Source: Mycolicibacterium mageritense
Lineage (GTDB): Bacteria; Actinomycetota; Actinomycetes; Mycobacteriales; Mycobacteriaceae
DNA: 64,000 nucleotides
Direction of reading: 5' to 3'
Assembly (NCBI RefSeq): GCF_010727475.1
Contig: NZ_AP022567.1
Coordinates: 6,448,001-6,512,000, forward strand
Notes under the pieces: generated by a model
Told to the model about the DNA's origin: nothing
The model's input: only the letters and a program-made list of their open reading frames with translations
Databases searched by the model: none
Shown here: positions 44,767 to 52,908 of the stretch, piece after piece
How the letters are laid out: every line of letters begins with the position of its first letter
Numbering within the stretch: the first letter of the stretch is position 1
Made by a program: the position numbers and the translations under genes

Positions 44767-46410
44767 TCAGTGGTGGCCGTTGGTGTCCCCGTCGGTGTCG
44801 TGGATACGGTCCTGGTGTTCTTTGAGGGCCGTGAGGGCGCGGTGCTCGGAGGCGTGGGCGGCCTCGGTGAGGGCGTCGTGTTCGACGGTGGGGTCGGCGA
44901 ACAGGAAGCTGCCGGTGCCGGGGGCGCCGCCGGAGCCGAGCTTGTTCATGCGCTTGGGCAGTGGTGCGCCCTGGTATTCCAGGGGGATGGGGTGGCCGTG
45001 GTCGTCGACCGGTCCCAGCGGTTGGTGCAGCTCGACGTAGGCACCGTGGGGCAGGCGTTTGATGATGCCGGTTTCGATGCCGTGTTCGAGTACGGCGCGG
45101 TCGCTGCGTTGCAGGGAGATGGCCCAGCGGTAGGCGATGTAGTAGACGATGCCGGGTAGGACGACCATGCCGATGCGGCCGATCCAGGTGGTCGCGTTGA
45201 GCGAGATGTGGAATTTCAGGGCGATGATGTCGTTCATCGCGGCCAGGGTGAGCACCATGTAGAAGGCGATGGCCATGGCGCCGATCGCGGTGCGTACCGG
45301 CACATCCCGCGGCCGCTGCAGCAGGTTGTGGTGCGCATCGTCACCGGTCACCTTGCGTTCGATGAAGGGATAGAGGATGAGCAAGATGAACACCAATCCC
45401 ATGATGAGCGCGACCCACACCGCAGCCGGAACAGTGTGGCCCAGCGGGTAGAACTCCCAGGCGGGCCAGATACGTGCCAGGCCTTCGGTCCACATCATGT
45501 AGAAGTCGGGCTGGCTGCCCGCGGACACCTGGGAAGGCTTGTAGGGGCCCAGGTTCCAGATCGGGTTGATGGTCAGCAGACCACCCATCAAGCCGAGCAC
45601 GCCGGTGATGAGGGCGAAGAACGCACCCGACTTCACCGCGAACACCGGCATGACGCGCACGCCCACCACGTTGGTCTCAGTACGGCCCGGGCCGGGGAAC
45701 TGCGTGTGCTTGCCGAACCACAGCAAGGTGAGATGGATGGCCACCAACGCCAGGATGACCGCGGGAATCAACAACACGTGCAACGCGTACAAGCGGGGGA
45801 TGAGAGCCTCGCCGGGGAAGTCCCCGCCGAAAAGCGCCCAGTGCAACCAGGTTCCGATGACCGGCAGCCCGAGGGTGATCGAGGACAACGCGGCGCGCAG
45901 GCCGATACCCGACAGCAGGTCGTCGGGCAGCGAGTAGCCGAAGTAGCCCTCGAACATCGCCAAGATCAACAACATTGCGCCGGTGATCCAGCTCGCCTCC
46001 CGTGGGCGGCGGAACGCGCCCGTGAAGAACACCCGCGCGAGGTGCACCATGATCGCCGCCGCGAACATCAGCGCCGCCCAGTGGTGGATCTGCCGGACGA
46101 ACAGGCCGCCGCGGACCTCGAAGCTGATGTCGAGCGCGGACTCGTAGGCCCGCGACATCTGCACACCCCGAAGCGGTTGGTACACACCGTCATAGGTGAC
46201 GTGCGCCATCGACGGATCGAAGAACAACGTCAGGTATACCCCGGTGATCAGCAGCACGACGAAGCTGTACATCGCGATCTCGCCCAGCAGGAAGGACCAG
46301 TGCATGGGGAACACCTTGTTCAGCTGCCGGCGCACCGCCGCCGACGGGTGATACCGCGCGTCGACAGCATCTCCCTGTGCCGCAACATTTTCCGTCACCG
46401 AGCTAGCCAC
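44767..46410 (-). CDS. qcrB: Cytochrome bc1 cytochrome b subunit, orphan QcrB paralogue
   Basis: 547 residues from the GTG at 46410, after AGGGG. About eight or more membrane helices. The heme b ligands are His109/His123 in QIHHWAALMFAAAIMVH and His211/His226 in the fourth helix, with normal spacing. The quinol-site motif is PDFYMMW (301-307), the actinobacterial form of PEWY. The length matches actinobacterial QcrB with its extra C-terminal helices. Unusually, qcrA, qcrC and ctaE are absent; it stands alone between a GAF-ANTAR gene and a MocR gene, so it is likely a second copy that may replace QcrB in the supercomplex or serve another partner. Confidence 0.85.
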   Translation of the reverse strand: MASSVTENVAAQGDAVDARYHPSAAVRRQLNKVFPMHWSFLLGEIAMYSFVVLLITGVYLTLFFDPSMAHVTYDGVYQPLRGVQMSRAYESALDISFEVRGGLFVRQIHHWAALMFAAAIMVHLARVFFTGAFRRPREASWITGAMLLILAMFEGYFGYSLPDDLLSGIGLRAALSSITLGLPVIGTWLHWALFGGDFPGEALIPRLYALHVLLIPAVILALVAIHLTLLWFGKHTQFPGPGRTETNVVGVRVMPVFAVKSGAFFALITGVLGLMGGLLTINPIWNLGPYKPSQVSAGSQPDFYMMWTEGLARIWPAWEFYPLGHTVPAAVWVALIMGLVFILLILYPFIERKVTGDDAHHNLLQRPRDVPVRTAIGAMAIAFYMVLTLAAMNDIIALKFHISLNATTWIGRIGMVVLPGIVYYIAYRWAISLQRSDRAVLEHGIETGIIKRLPHGAYVELHQPLGPVDDHGHPIPLEYQGAPLPKRMNKLGSGGAPGTGSFLFADPTVEHDALTEAAHASEHRALTALKEHQDRIHDTDGDTNGHH

Positions 46411-46425
46411 GCGTCGCCCCTCGCC

Positions 46426-46448
46426 GGAATGACGGATCGACCCATTCC
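46426..46448. promoter_or_regulatory. Inverted repeat between qcrB and the MocR gene
   Basis: GGAATG (46426-46431) and CATTCC (46443-46448) are perfect arms with an 11-bp spacer. The sequence ATTCCAT at 46444-46450 recurs directly at 46492-46498. MocR proteins often use combined direct and inverted repeats, so this may be its operator over a divergent promoter. Confidence 0.35.
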
Positions 46449-46496
46449 ATACCGACACGTTAACTCCGCACTGGCGCGCGATTAAGCTCCAATTCC

Positions 46497-47900
46497 ATGA
46501 CGGTTTCGGGTACCACTTCGGGGCCGGAGCTGCTCGTCGAACTCGATCGAGCGCGCCGTGAGCCATTACACCGCCAGCTGACGGACGGACTGCGCGAGGC
46601 GATCCGCTCGGGGCGTCTCGCGGCGGGGGTGCGGTTGCCGTCCAGCCGCGTCCTGGCTTCCGACCTGGGTGTGTCGCGGCGGATGGTGGTCGACGCGTAC
46701 GCCCAACTGGTGGCCGAAGGATTCCTGGTGAGCCAGACCGGCGCGGGCACCTACGTCGCCACGGTGGAAGTCGCAACCACGGCGGCACCCGAGGACGCCA
46801 GCCCGGTGGCCGACTACACAGTCGACTTCAGCCCCGGCATGCCGGACGTGCACAGCTTTCCGCGCGCCGAGTGGCTGCGCGCACTGCGTCAAGGTCTGGC
46901 CGACCTGCCGTCGAAGTCCTTCGGCTACACCGAACCGCAGGGGCTCACGATCACTCGGCAGGCGCTGGCCGACTATCTGCGCCGCACCCGTGCGGTGGAC
47001 GCCGACCCCGCACGTATCGTGCTGTGCTCGGGGGCCACCCAAGCCGTCGGCCTCGTCGCCAGGGTTCTGCGGGATACCGGCGACGCATCGGCAGCGGTCG
47101 AGGATCCAGGGTTCTGGCTGCACCGACACGTCTTACGCCATCACGGGATTGACCCCGTGCCGGTACCGGTCGACGAATGCGGTCTGGTTGTCGACGCGCT
47201 CGCGGCAGGTTCGGTGTCGACGGTGCTCACCACGCCTGCGCATCAGTCACCGACGGGCGTGGTCATGACTGCGGGCAGGCGTGCGGAACTCCTCGACTGG
47301 GCGCGAGCAGGGAACCTGGTCATCGAAGACGACTACGACGCCGAATACCGCTATGAACGCCGGCCGGTGGGCGCCCTGCAGAGCCTCGCACCCGACCGCG
47401 TGATCTACGTCGGATCGGTCAGCAAGACTCTGGCGCCCGGTCTGCGGCTCGGCTGGATGGTGGTCCCCGACGACCTCGCGAAGGCCGTGAGGCGGGCAAA
47501 AGGTCTCGCCGATGTCGGCAACTCGGTCATGGACCAGGTGGCGTTCGCCCAGCTACTGCAGTCCGGTGGCTACGACCGGCACCTGCGGCAGATGCGCCGA
47601 CGGTATGTGGCCCGACGAAATACCTTGCTGGCGGCCCTGGCCCGATACCTACCTCAGGTGACTGTGCTCGGCGCGGCGGCAGGGGTGCAGCTCATGGCTC
47701 AGTTTCCCGACGGATGTGACGTCGACGCCGTTGTGCGGGCCGCCGCCACCCTGGGTGTGCGGGTCGAGTCCGCGAGACCGTGTTACGTAGATCGGGAATC
47801 GGCGCCACCGACGCTGTTCCTGGGCTACGCCAACCTCACCGAAACGCAGATCGTCACCGGCATCCGGTTGCTGGCCCGGTGTTGCGGCGAGCCGAGTTGA
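46497..47900 (+). CDS. MocR/PdxR-type GntR-aminotransferase regulator
   Basis: 467 residues. A GntR winged HTH (~15-85, with LPSSRVLASDLGVSRRMVVD) is joined to a fold-type I aminotransferase domain (~105-465). PLP-binding features are present: the Lys in GSVSKTLAPGLRLGW (~305), EDDYDAEYRYERRPVG and LCSGATQAVGL. PdxR regulators sense PLP and control pyridoxal synthesis genes, but no pdx genes are adjacent. The target may be the nitrilase-family gene downstream or the divergent qcrB. Confidence 0.85.
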   Translation: MTVSGTTSGPELLVELDRARREPLHRQLTDGLREAIRSGRLAAGVRLPSSRVLASDLGVSRRMVVDAYAQLVAEGFLVSQTGAGTYVATVEVATTAAPEDASPVADYTVDFSPGMPDVHSFPRAEWLRALRQGLADLPSKSFGYTEPQGLTITRQALADYLRRTRAVDADPARIVLCSGATQAVGLVARVLRDTGDASAAVEDPGFWLHRHVLRHHGIDPVPVPVDECGLVVDALAAGSVSTVLTTPAHQSPTGVVMTAGRRAELLDWARAGNLVIEDDYDAEYRYERRPVGALQSLAPDRVIYVGSVSKTLAPGLRLGWMVVPDDLAKAVRRAKGLADVGNSVMDQVAFAQLLQSGGYDRHLRQMRRRYVARRNTLLAALARYLPQVTVLGAAAGVQLMAQFPDGCDVDAVVRAAATLGVRVESARPCYVDRESAPPTLFLGYANLTETQIVTGIRLLARCCGEPS

Positions 47901-47945
47901 CCGCCGGTCATCTGTGAACCGTTCCACCGCATCGATATTCGTTTC

Positions 47946-47975
47946 TTGACGGGACATTCGGCCGCGACGGATAGT
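47946..47975 (+). promoter_or_regulatory. Candidate promoter of the nitrilase-family gene
   Basis: TTGACG (47946-47951) and GATAGT (47970-47975) are spaced by 18 bp upstream of the ATG at 48035. The match is reasonable for a housekeeping sigma factor but untested. Confidence 0.4.
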
Positions 47976-48034
47976 CGCTGGTGACCCCTTGGCCTGCACA
48001 TTGCGGCGAGGGCCATCGACCAGGGGAGACGTTG

Positions 48035-48850
48035 ATGTCGGGCACGTGGACTGTGGGAATCGCCCAGTGGCTGCCGCAGTGCGACGAACCGGAAAAGAAC
48101 CTGCGCGACGCCCTGAGGTTCGTCGACGAGCTCGCGGGCCGTGGTTGCGAACTCGTCGTCCTGCCAGAACTGTGGCCGTGCGGATACGATCCGGCCACCT
48201 TGGCGCGAGACGCCGGGGCAGCCGCCGAACGGCTGGACGGGCCGCGAGGCCGGGCATTGTCGGCCGCCGCGCAGGCCGCAGGCGTCTGGCTGTTCGCGGG
48301 AACGGTGCCCGAGCGCGACGGCGCCTCGCTGTACAACACTGCCGTGGTGTACGGACCCGATGGGGCACTCACTGCGGCCCACCGGAAGGTCCACCTGTAC
48401 ACGCCCCTCGGCGAGGACGCAGTATTCGGCGCAGGAGACGAACCCACGGTCGTGGAGATCGACGGTGTCGGTGCCGTGGGGCTGAGCGTCTGCTTCGACG
48501 GCGATCATCCTGCGTACGCGCGCAGATTGCGCGACCTCGGGGCACGCATCGTGATCGAACCAGCCGCCTACGAGACTCCTGCCGAAACGTGGTGGGATGT
48601 GCTGTATCCGGCCAACGCACTGGTCAACGGGCAGTGGTGGGTGATGGCCAACCAATGCGGCGGCGAGCTGCTCGGCAAGAGCAAGGTGATTGCGCCGGAC
48701 GCCACCACGGTCGCCCAGGCAGGCCGGGTAGGGCAGACCTCGGAACCGGAGCTTCTTGTCGTCACGGTCGACTTCGAACGTGGCATCAGGGACGCGGATC
48801 GCACGGCGTCCGCGCTGTGGGCGGACCAGTCGACGCCCACGCACATCTGA
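48035..48850 (+). CDS. Carbon-nitrogen hydrolase (nitrilase superfamily)
   Basis: 271 residues from the ATG at 48035 (GGGGAGA upstream). The catalytic triad is complete: Glu in VLPELWPCGY (~45), Lys in HRKVHLYTP (~120) and Cys in GLSVCFDGDHPAY (~150). The usual residue pattern after the Cys is slightly altered (FDGDHP). The enzyme hydrolyses an amide, nitrile or carbamoyl compound. It lies beside the purine regulon but is convergent with it, so a role in ureide nitrogen release is only suggestive. Confidence 0.83.
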   Translation: MSGTWTVGIAQWLPQCDEPEKNLRDALRFVDELAGRGCELVVLPELWPCGYDPATLARDAGAAAERLDGPRGRALSAAAQAAGVWLFAGTVPERDGASLYNTAVVYGPDGALTAAHRKVHLYTPLGEDAVFGAGDEPTVVEIDGVGAVGLSVCFDGDHPAYARRLRDLGARIVIEPAAYETPAETWWDVLYPANALVNGQWWVMANQCGGELLGKSKVIAPDATTVAQAGRVGQTSEPELLVVTVDFERGIRDADRTASALWADQSTPTHI

Positions 48851-48854
48851 CGGC

Positions 48855-49622
48855 CTACTGGGGTGGATCCCCGAACTGCGCGCCGAGATCCTTCGCGACC
48901 CGCAGCAGGAACGGCACGATGTGGTCTGCCGAGTCGATGGTGACCCGCGCGGCCGGACCCGAGACCGAAATCGCCGTCGGGATCGGTGCGTCGGGAACCG
49001 GAACCGCAAAGCAGCGCACGCCGATCTCCTGCTCGCCTTCGTCGAGCGCGTATCCACGATGTCTGCTGAGTTCGAGATCGGCGATCAAGGCGTCCGGATC
49101 GGTCAACGTGAAGGCGGTCTGCGCCGGCATGCCCGCACGCGCGACGATCTGTCGGACAGCCTCGTCCGGCAACTGCATGAGCAGCGCCTTGCCGACACCG
49201 GTGCAGTGCGTGTAGACGCGCCGACCCACCTCGGTGAACATGCGCATCGAGTGCTCAGATGGCACCTGGTACACGTACACGGCCATGGTGTCGTCGAGCA
49301 ACGCCATGTTCGCCGTCTCGCCGGTGGTCTTGACCACTTCGGTCAGGTGCGGGCGCGACCAGGCACCGAGCAGTCGCGTGGCGCTCTCGCCGAGCCGAAT
49401 CATCCTGGGCCCCAAGGAATACTGCCGCGACGGCAGCTGCCGCACGTACCCGCGGTTGACGAGCGTGCGCACCAACCGGTAGATGGTCGGAACCGGAAGG
49501 CCCGACGCCTCGGACAATTGACTGAGGCCGATCGAACCCCCGGCCGAGGCCATGACCTCCAGCAGGTCGAACGCGCGCTCGACCGACTGCACGCCTCCGG
49601 ATGCCGCTCCTTCCCGTGCCAT
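48855..49622 (-). CDS. IclR-family regulator, AllR-like
   Basis: 255 residues; AAGGAG stands before the ATG. The N-terminal winged HTH (LSQLSEASGLPVPTIYRLVR, ~33-52) is followed by the IclR effector domain with the HCTGVGKALL motif (~138-147) and RGYALDEGEQEIGVRCFAVP. AllR proteins of this family bind glyoxylate or allantoin and repress allantoin utilisation genes. Position next to the allantoin genes and three matching palindromes (upstream of itself and of both divergent arms) support that role here. Confidence 0.86.
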   Translation of the reverse strand: MAREGAASGGVQSVERAFDLLEVMASAGGSIGLSQLSEASGLPVPTIYRLVRTLVNRGYVRQLPSRQYSLGPRMIRLGESATRLLGAWSRPHLTEVVKTTGETANMALLDDTMAVYVYQVPSEHSMRMFTEVGRRVYTHCTGVGKALLMQLPDEAVRQIVARAGMPAQTAFTLTDPDALIADLELSRHRGYALDEGEQEIGVRCFAVPVPDAPIPTAISVSGPAARVTIDSADHIVPFLLRVAKDLGAQFGDPPQ

Positions 49623-49666
49623 CGATGCCCACTCCTTCGATTCGTTCGACCCCGCACCGCCATTCT

Positions 49667-49683
49667 ATTCCACAAAGCGGAAT
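49667..49683. promoter_or_regulatory. AllR-type 17-bp palindrome, site A (upstream of the IclR gene)
   Basis: ATTCCACAAAGCGGAAT fits ATTYCR-N5-YGRAAT and lies 45 bp upstream of the IclR-family start codon, suggesting autoregulation. Confidence 0.55.
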
Positions 49684-49729
49684 CAGCTGTTCGTATACCG
49701 AAGTTCAGTGGTTACGGTTGTGCAAAACC

Positions 49730-50449
49730 TCAGCGCGGCGGCCAGTCCTTGAAGATCTTGGGCCGCGGTGCCGCATAGGTCCGGACCTTCGACGTGCTGA
49801 GCCCGAGCCGGACCAGGGATTCCGCGATGGTCACCGCGGCGGCGACGCCATCGACCACGGGGACACCGGTCCGCTTGCGGATCTCCGTGTCGAGCCCTGC
49901 CATGCCGCCGCAGCCCAGCACGATGACCTCCGCCTTGTCCTGCGTGACGGCGTGTTCGGCCTGTTCGACGATCGCCTCGACAGCACGGTCGGGATCCTCC
50001 TCGAGTTCCAGCACCGCGAGCCCACTCGCCCGCACCGATGCGCACCGAGCGTCGAGGCCGGCCAGTTTCAGCCGGTCCTCGATCATCGGGACAGCCCGGT
50101 CCAACGTCGTCACCACGGAGTACTTGTGGCCGAGGAACATCGCGGTGCTCGCGGCCGCCTCGGTGATGTCGACCACGGGAACCTCAAGGAGTTCCTGGAG
50201 TCCTTCGCGGCCGTGTTCACCGTAACCCGCCTGCACCACTGCGTCGAAGGGTTCGGAGTAGGACCGGACGGTCTCCATGACGGCGATCGCGGCAAGGTAA
50301 CTCTCGTAGTTGCCCTCCACCGAATCCGCGCCGAACAGCGGTGTCAGCGGGACGATTTCGGTGCCGGGGGAGGCCGCGGCCGCCGCCTGACGCCCGATGG
50401 ACTCTGTCATCGATTCGGTGGTGTTGACGTTCACGACAAGGATGCGCAT
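49730..50449 (-). CDS. Asp/Glu/hydantoin racemase-family protein lacking the first catalytic Cys
   Basis: 239 residues, the length of hydantoin/allantoin racemases. Opens MRILVVNVNTTESM and has SVVTTLDRAVPMIEDRL. The second catalytic Cys is present in IVLGCGGMAGL (C180), but the first, in the position ACFGDPG of known allantoin racemases, is Gly here (AGYGEHG, G75). Two-Cys racemases need both, so this protein probably does not racemise by the classical route; the Gly/Cys pair recalls arylmalonate decarboxylase. It lies 39 bp after the NCS1 permease and is in its operon, so the substrate is probably a ureide. Confidence 0.8.
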   Translation of the reverse strand: MRILVVNVNTTESMTESIGRQAAAAASPGTEIVPLTPLFGADSVEGNYESYLAAIAVMETVRSYSEPFDAVVQAGYGEHGREGLQELLEVPVVDITEAAASTAMFLGHKYSVVTTLDRAVPMIEDRLKLAGLDARCASVRASGLAVLELEEDPDRAVEAIVEQAEHAVTQDKAEVIVLGCGGMAGLDTEIRKRTGVPVVDGVAAAVTIAESLVRLGLSTSKVRTYAAPRPKIFKDWPPR

Positions 50450-50488
50450 GTGCTGGCCCTTCTGAAGAGGGTTACGGCGGGGACGTGC

Positions 50489-52078
50489 TCAGTGCACGCT
50501 GGGAACGGCGATCGGCTCACCTGAGACATCCTCGAACGTTTGGGTCCGATCCGCCACGAGGAGATACATGACCGCGCCGATGCCTGCGCCGAAGAACCAT
50601 GAGAACGGGGCGACGGCATGCAGGGCGGGGGTGAACGCGATCACCAGCGAGATCACGGCCGCGGGGACGAACGCGGCGATCGCACGTGGGTTGAATCCGT
50701 TGCGGTAGAAGTAGATTCCGTCGGGATCCTCGGTGTAGAGCGCCGGCACGTTGACCTTGGTGCGGCGCAGCAGCCAGTAGTCGGCGATGATGACGCCGAA
50801 CAACGGGCCGAGCAACGCACCGAGACCGCCGAGGAAGTAGACGATCACGGCGGGGCTGTTGTAGAGATTCCAGGGCAGGATGACCAGCCCGATGACCGCA
50901 CTGACCACGCCGGCGCGGGCGAAGTTCAGCTTGCGGGGGAACAGGTTGGTCAGCGCGTAGATCGGTGCCACGAAGTTTGCCATCAGGTTCACCGCGATCG
51001 TGAGCACCAGCAGGGCCAGCGATGCGGCGATCAGGAGGAACGTGTTGGGGATCGCGTGGACGATGTCGGCCGGGCTTTCGATGACGACGCCGTCGATCTT
51101 GAACTGCGCGCCTGCCATCACGATGACGAACACCCCGAAGAACAGCATGTTGATGGGAATTCCCCAGAAGTTGCCCGCGACAATCGATTTGCGGGTCTTG
51201 GAGGCCCGCGTGAAGTCGCAGAAGTTCAGCACGAACGTGGCGTAGATGGACACCCACAGCGCGCCGCCGGCGAAGATCTCCCGCCACATGGCACCACCGG
51301 TGAGCGGCGCGTCGTTCGACCAGGCGATCGCGCCGCCGGCCTTGATGAAGATCCATACCGCCAGCAGCGCCATGGTGGCCAGGATGATCGGTCCCGCGAC
51401 GGCCTCATACTTCCGGATCATGTCCAGCCCGTGCTGGACGATGTAGGTCTGGACGATCCACAGCACGCCGAACGTCACCCAACCGAGCGTTGACAGACCC
51501 AGGATCGAATTGTGGTCCCACCGGTCCAGTCCAGGAACCAGGGCGATCAGCAACACGCGTAGCACCAGCGACGCCAGGTAGGTCTGGATCCCGAACCAGA
51601 CGATGGCGACCCCGCCGCGAATCGCTCCCGGGATCTGAGCGCCTCGGACGCCGAACGAGATCCGGCACATCACGGGGAACGGGACGCCCGTCTTGTGGCC
51701 CATGAAACCGGAGAACGTCAGCAGCCCGAACAGCAGGACCGCACCGACTCCGAGCGCCAGCAGGATCTGCCAGCCTCCGAGCCCCAGCGCGAACAAACCG
51801 AGCGCAAACCCGTAATTGCCCAAGCTGTGTACGTCGTTGGCCCACAACGTGAAGATGTTGTAGCCGCTCCAGCGCCGTCCGGCCGCCTTGGTCGGTGCGA
51901 GATCCTGGTTGTACAGGCGCTCACTGATGTCGGGCAGGCCCGGCGTGTCGAGGGCCGACGCAGGCGGGTGATGCAGGATCGGGTCGTGATGCTCACGATG
52001 CCCGTGGTGTCCGGTACGCGGCGAAACCGCGCCGTCGCCGGCAGCAGGGTCTGCATCTAATTGGTCTGGCATCGGCAT
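50489..52078 (-). CDS. NCS1-family allantoin/hydantoin-type permease
   Basis: 529 residues from the ATG at 52078, chosen for GAGGAG upstream; an earlier start would add 20 residues. A His-rich hydrophilic N-terminus (TGHHGHREHHDP) precedes about twelve membrane helices. NQDLAPTKAAGRRWSGYNIFT and LWANDVHSLGNYGFALGLF are NCS1 features of PucI/Mhp1-type carriers. It should bring in allantoin or a related ureide with a cation. First gene of the leftward arm, with palindrome site B 71 bp upstream. Confidence 0.86.
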   Translation of the reverse strand: MPMPDQLDADPAAGDGAVSPRTGHHGHREHHDPILHHPPASALDTPGLPDISERLYNQDLAPTKAAGRRWSGYNIFTLWANDVHSLGNYGFALGLFALGLGGWQILLALGVGAVLLFGLLTFSGFMGHKTGVPFPVMCRISFGVRGAQIPGAIRGGVAIVWFGIQTYLASLVLRVLLIALVPGLDRWDHNSILGLSTLGWVTFGVLWIVQTYIVQHGLDMIRKYEAVAGPIILATMALLAVWIFIKAGGAIAWSNDAPLTGGAMWREIFAGGALWVSIYATFVLNFCDFTRASKTRKSIVAGNFWGIPINMLFFGVFVIVMAGAQFKIDGVVIESPADIVHAIPNTFLLIAASLALLVLTIAVNLMANFVAPIYALTNLFPRKLNFARAGVVSAVIGLVILPWNLYNSPAVIVYFLGGLGALLGPLFGVIIADYWLLRRTKVNVPALYTEDPDGIYFYRNGFNPRAIAAFVPAAVISLVIAFTPALHAVAPFSWFFGAGIGAVMYLLVADRTQTFEDVSGEPIAVPSVH

Positions 52079-52148
52079 CGTGCGCTCCTCGTCGCTGGGT
52101 GAAGCCGGATCTTGCGTCAACGGAGGGGCAGGCCTCACGTTGGATCAG

Positions 52149-52165
52149 ATTTCGCATTGTGAAAT
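52149..52165. promoter_or_regulatory. AllR-type 17-bp palindrome, site B (upstream of the permease)
   Basis: ATTTCGCATTGTGAAAT fits the shared consensus ATTYCR-N5-YGRAAT. It lies in the 381-bp divergent region (52079-52459) between the permease and the rightward purine operon. A small GTGCC-GTGT-GGCAC repeat follows at 52188-52201; no gene is visible in this region. Confidence 0.6.
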
Positions 52166-52408
52166 TCAGATATCGATAGACGAAAGTGTGCCGTGTGGCA
52201 CCCGTCACGTCAAGACCCAGCTCGGGGTCGACGCGCTTGACGCACTCTGGTAGACCATAGACCAAGCCGATGGCTGGCCGCATCAATGCCGTCCCTACCT
52301 GCGGAGATATTCCGCCGCGAGCTCCCGCAATCGGGGCGTTCATCGGCCACCAAGGCGAATGCGGCCTTGACAGCGGGCAACCGGGCGCGCTTCACTGAGT
52401 CCACACAA

Positions 52409-52435
52409 CGAAATGAATATTTCGCAATACGAAAT
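52409..52435. promoter_or_regulatory. AllR-type palindrome, site C, with an extra half-site
   Basis: ATTTCGCAATACGAAAT (52419-52435) is a perfect inverted repeat. A third half-site CGAAAT at 52409-52414 forms a second repeat with the first ATTTCG. The set ends 24 bp before the GTG of the purine operon, a position suited to repression. Confidence 0.65.
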
Positions 52436-52459
52436 CCATGACGGCAAGGAGGGCGAGAC

Positions 52460-52867
52460 GTGGCCGAGTTGTTCTGCAACGGGGGAGCGATGCGAGGGGG
52501 CAACCTGCACCACAACGTGTCAGCACACCGGTTCCTCGGTGCTGTCCGCACCGCCCCGATTTACCGGTTCTTCTCGGTGCGCGACGAGTTCCCAGCCCTG
52601 CTGCTGACCGAGGTCGGCGGCGCGTCGGTCGAAGGCGAGCTGTACGACGTCCCGCTCGAACGAATCCGAACGGACTTCCTGCCGGAAGAACCCCCGGAGC
52701 TGGAACTGACCGTGGTCGCACTCGACGACGGCCGGTCGGTCCTCGCGGTCGGGCTGCGTCCCGGTCTGCTCGAAAGCAACGCTGACGAATTCACCGAGAT
52801 CACCGAGCATGGCGGGTGGCGGCAATATCGCGGTCTGCCCGATCCCGACCGGGCCCCCGCGTCCTGA
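52460..52867 (+). CDS. Freestanding allophanate-hydrolase C-terminal-domain-like protein
   Basis: 135 residues from the GTG at 52460 with AGGAGGG upstream. LFCNGGAMRGGNLHHNVS and EVGGASVEGELYDVP match the gamma-glutamylcyclotransferase-like C-terminal domain of allophanate hydrolase, which normally follows an amidase domain in one chain. Here the amidase is missing. First gene of the rightward purine operon. The C-domain of the yeast enzyme is reported to act on an N-carboxy intermediate, so a small decarboxylase or lyase role in ureide breakdown is possible; function is inferred only. Confidence 0.7.
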   Translation: MAELFCNGGAMRGGNLHHNVSAHRFLGAVRTAPIYRFFSVRDEFPALLLTEVGGASVEGELYDVPLERIRTDFLPEEPPELELTVVALDDGRSVLAVGLRPGLLESNADEFTEITEHGGWRQYRGLPDPDRAPAS

Positions 52868-52908
52868 ACTGTCCATGACGAACTGAACCGAGAACCGAGA
52901 GAACACAG

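Noticed and set aside
52079..52459. Checked the 381-bp divergent region for a small gene or riboswitch
   Set aside because: Only operator-like palindromes and short repeats are visible; no frame with a ribosome site and no recognisable RNA fold.
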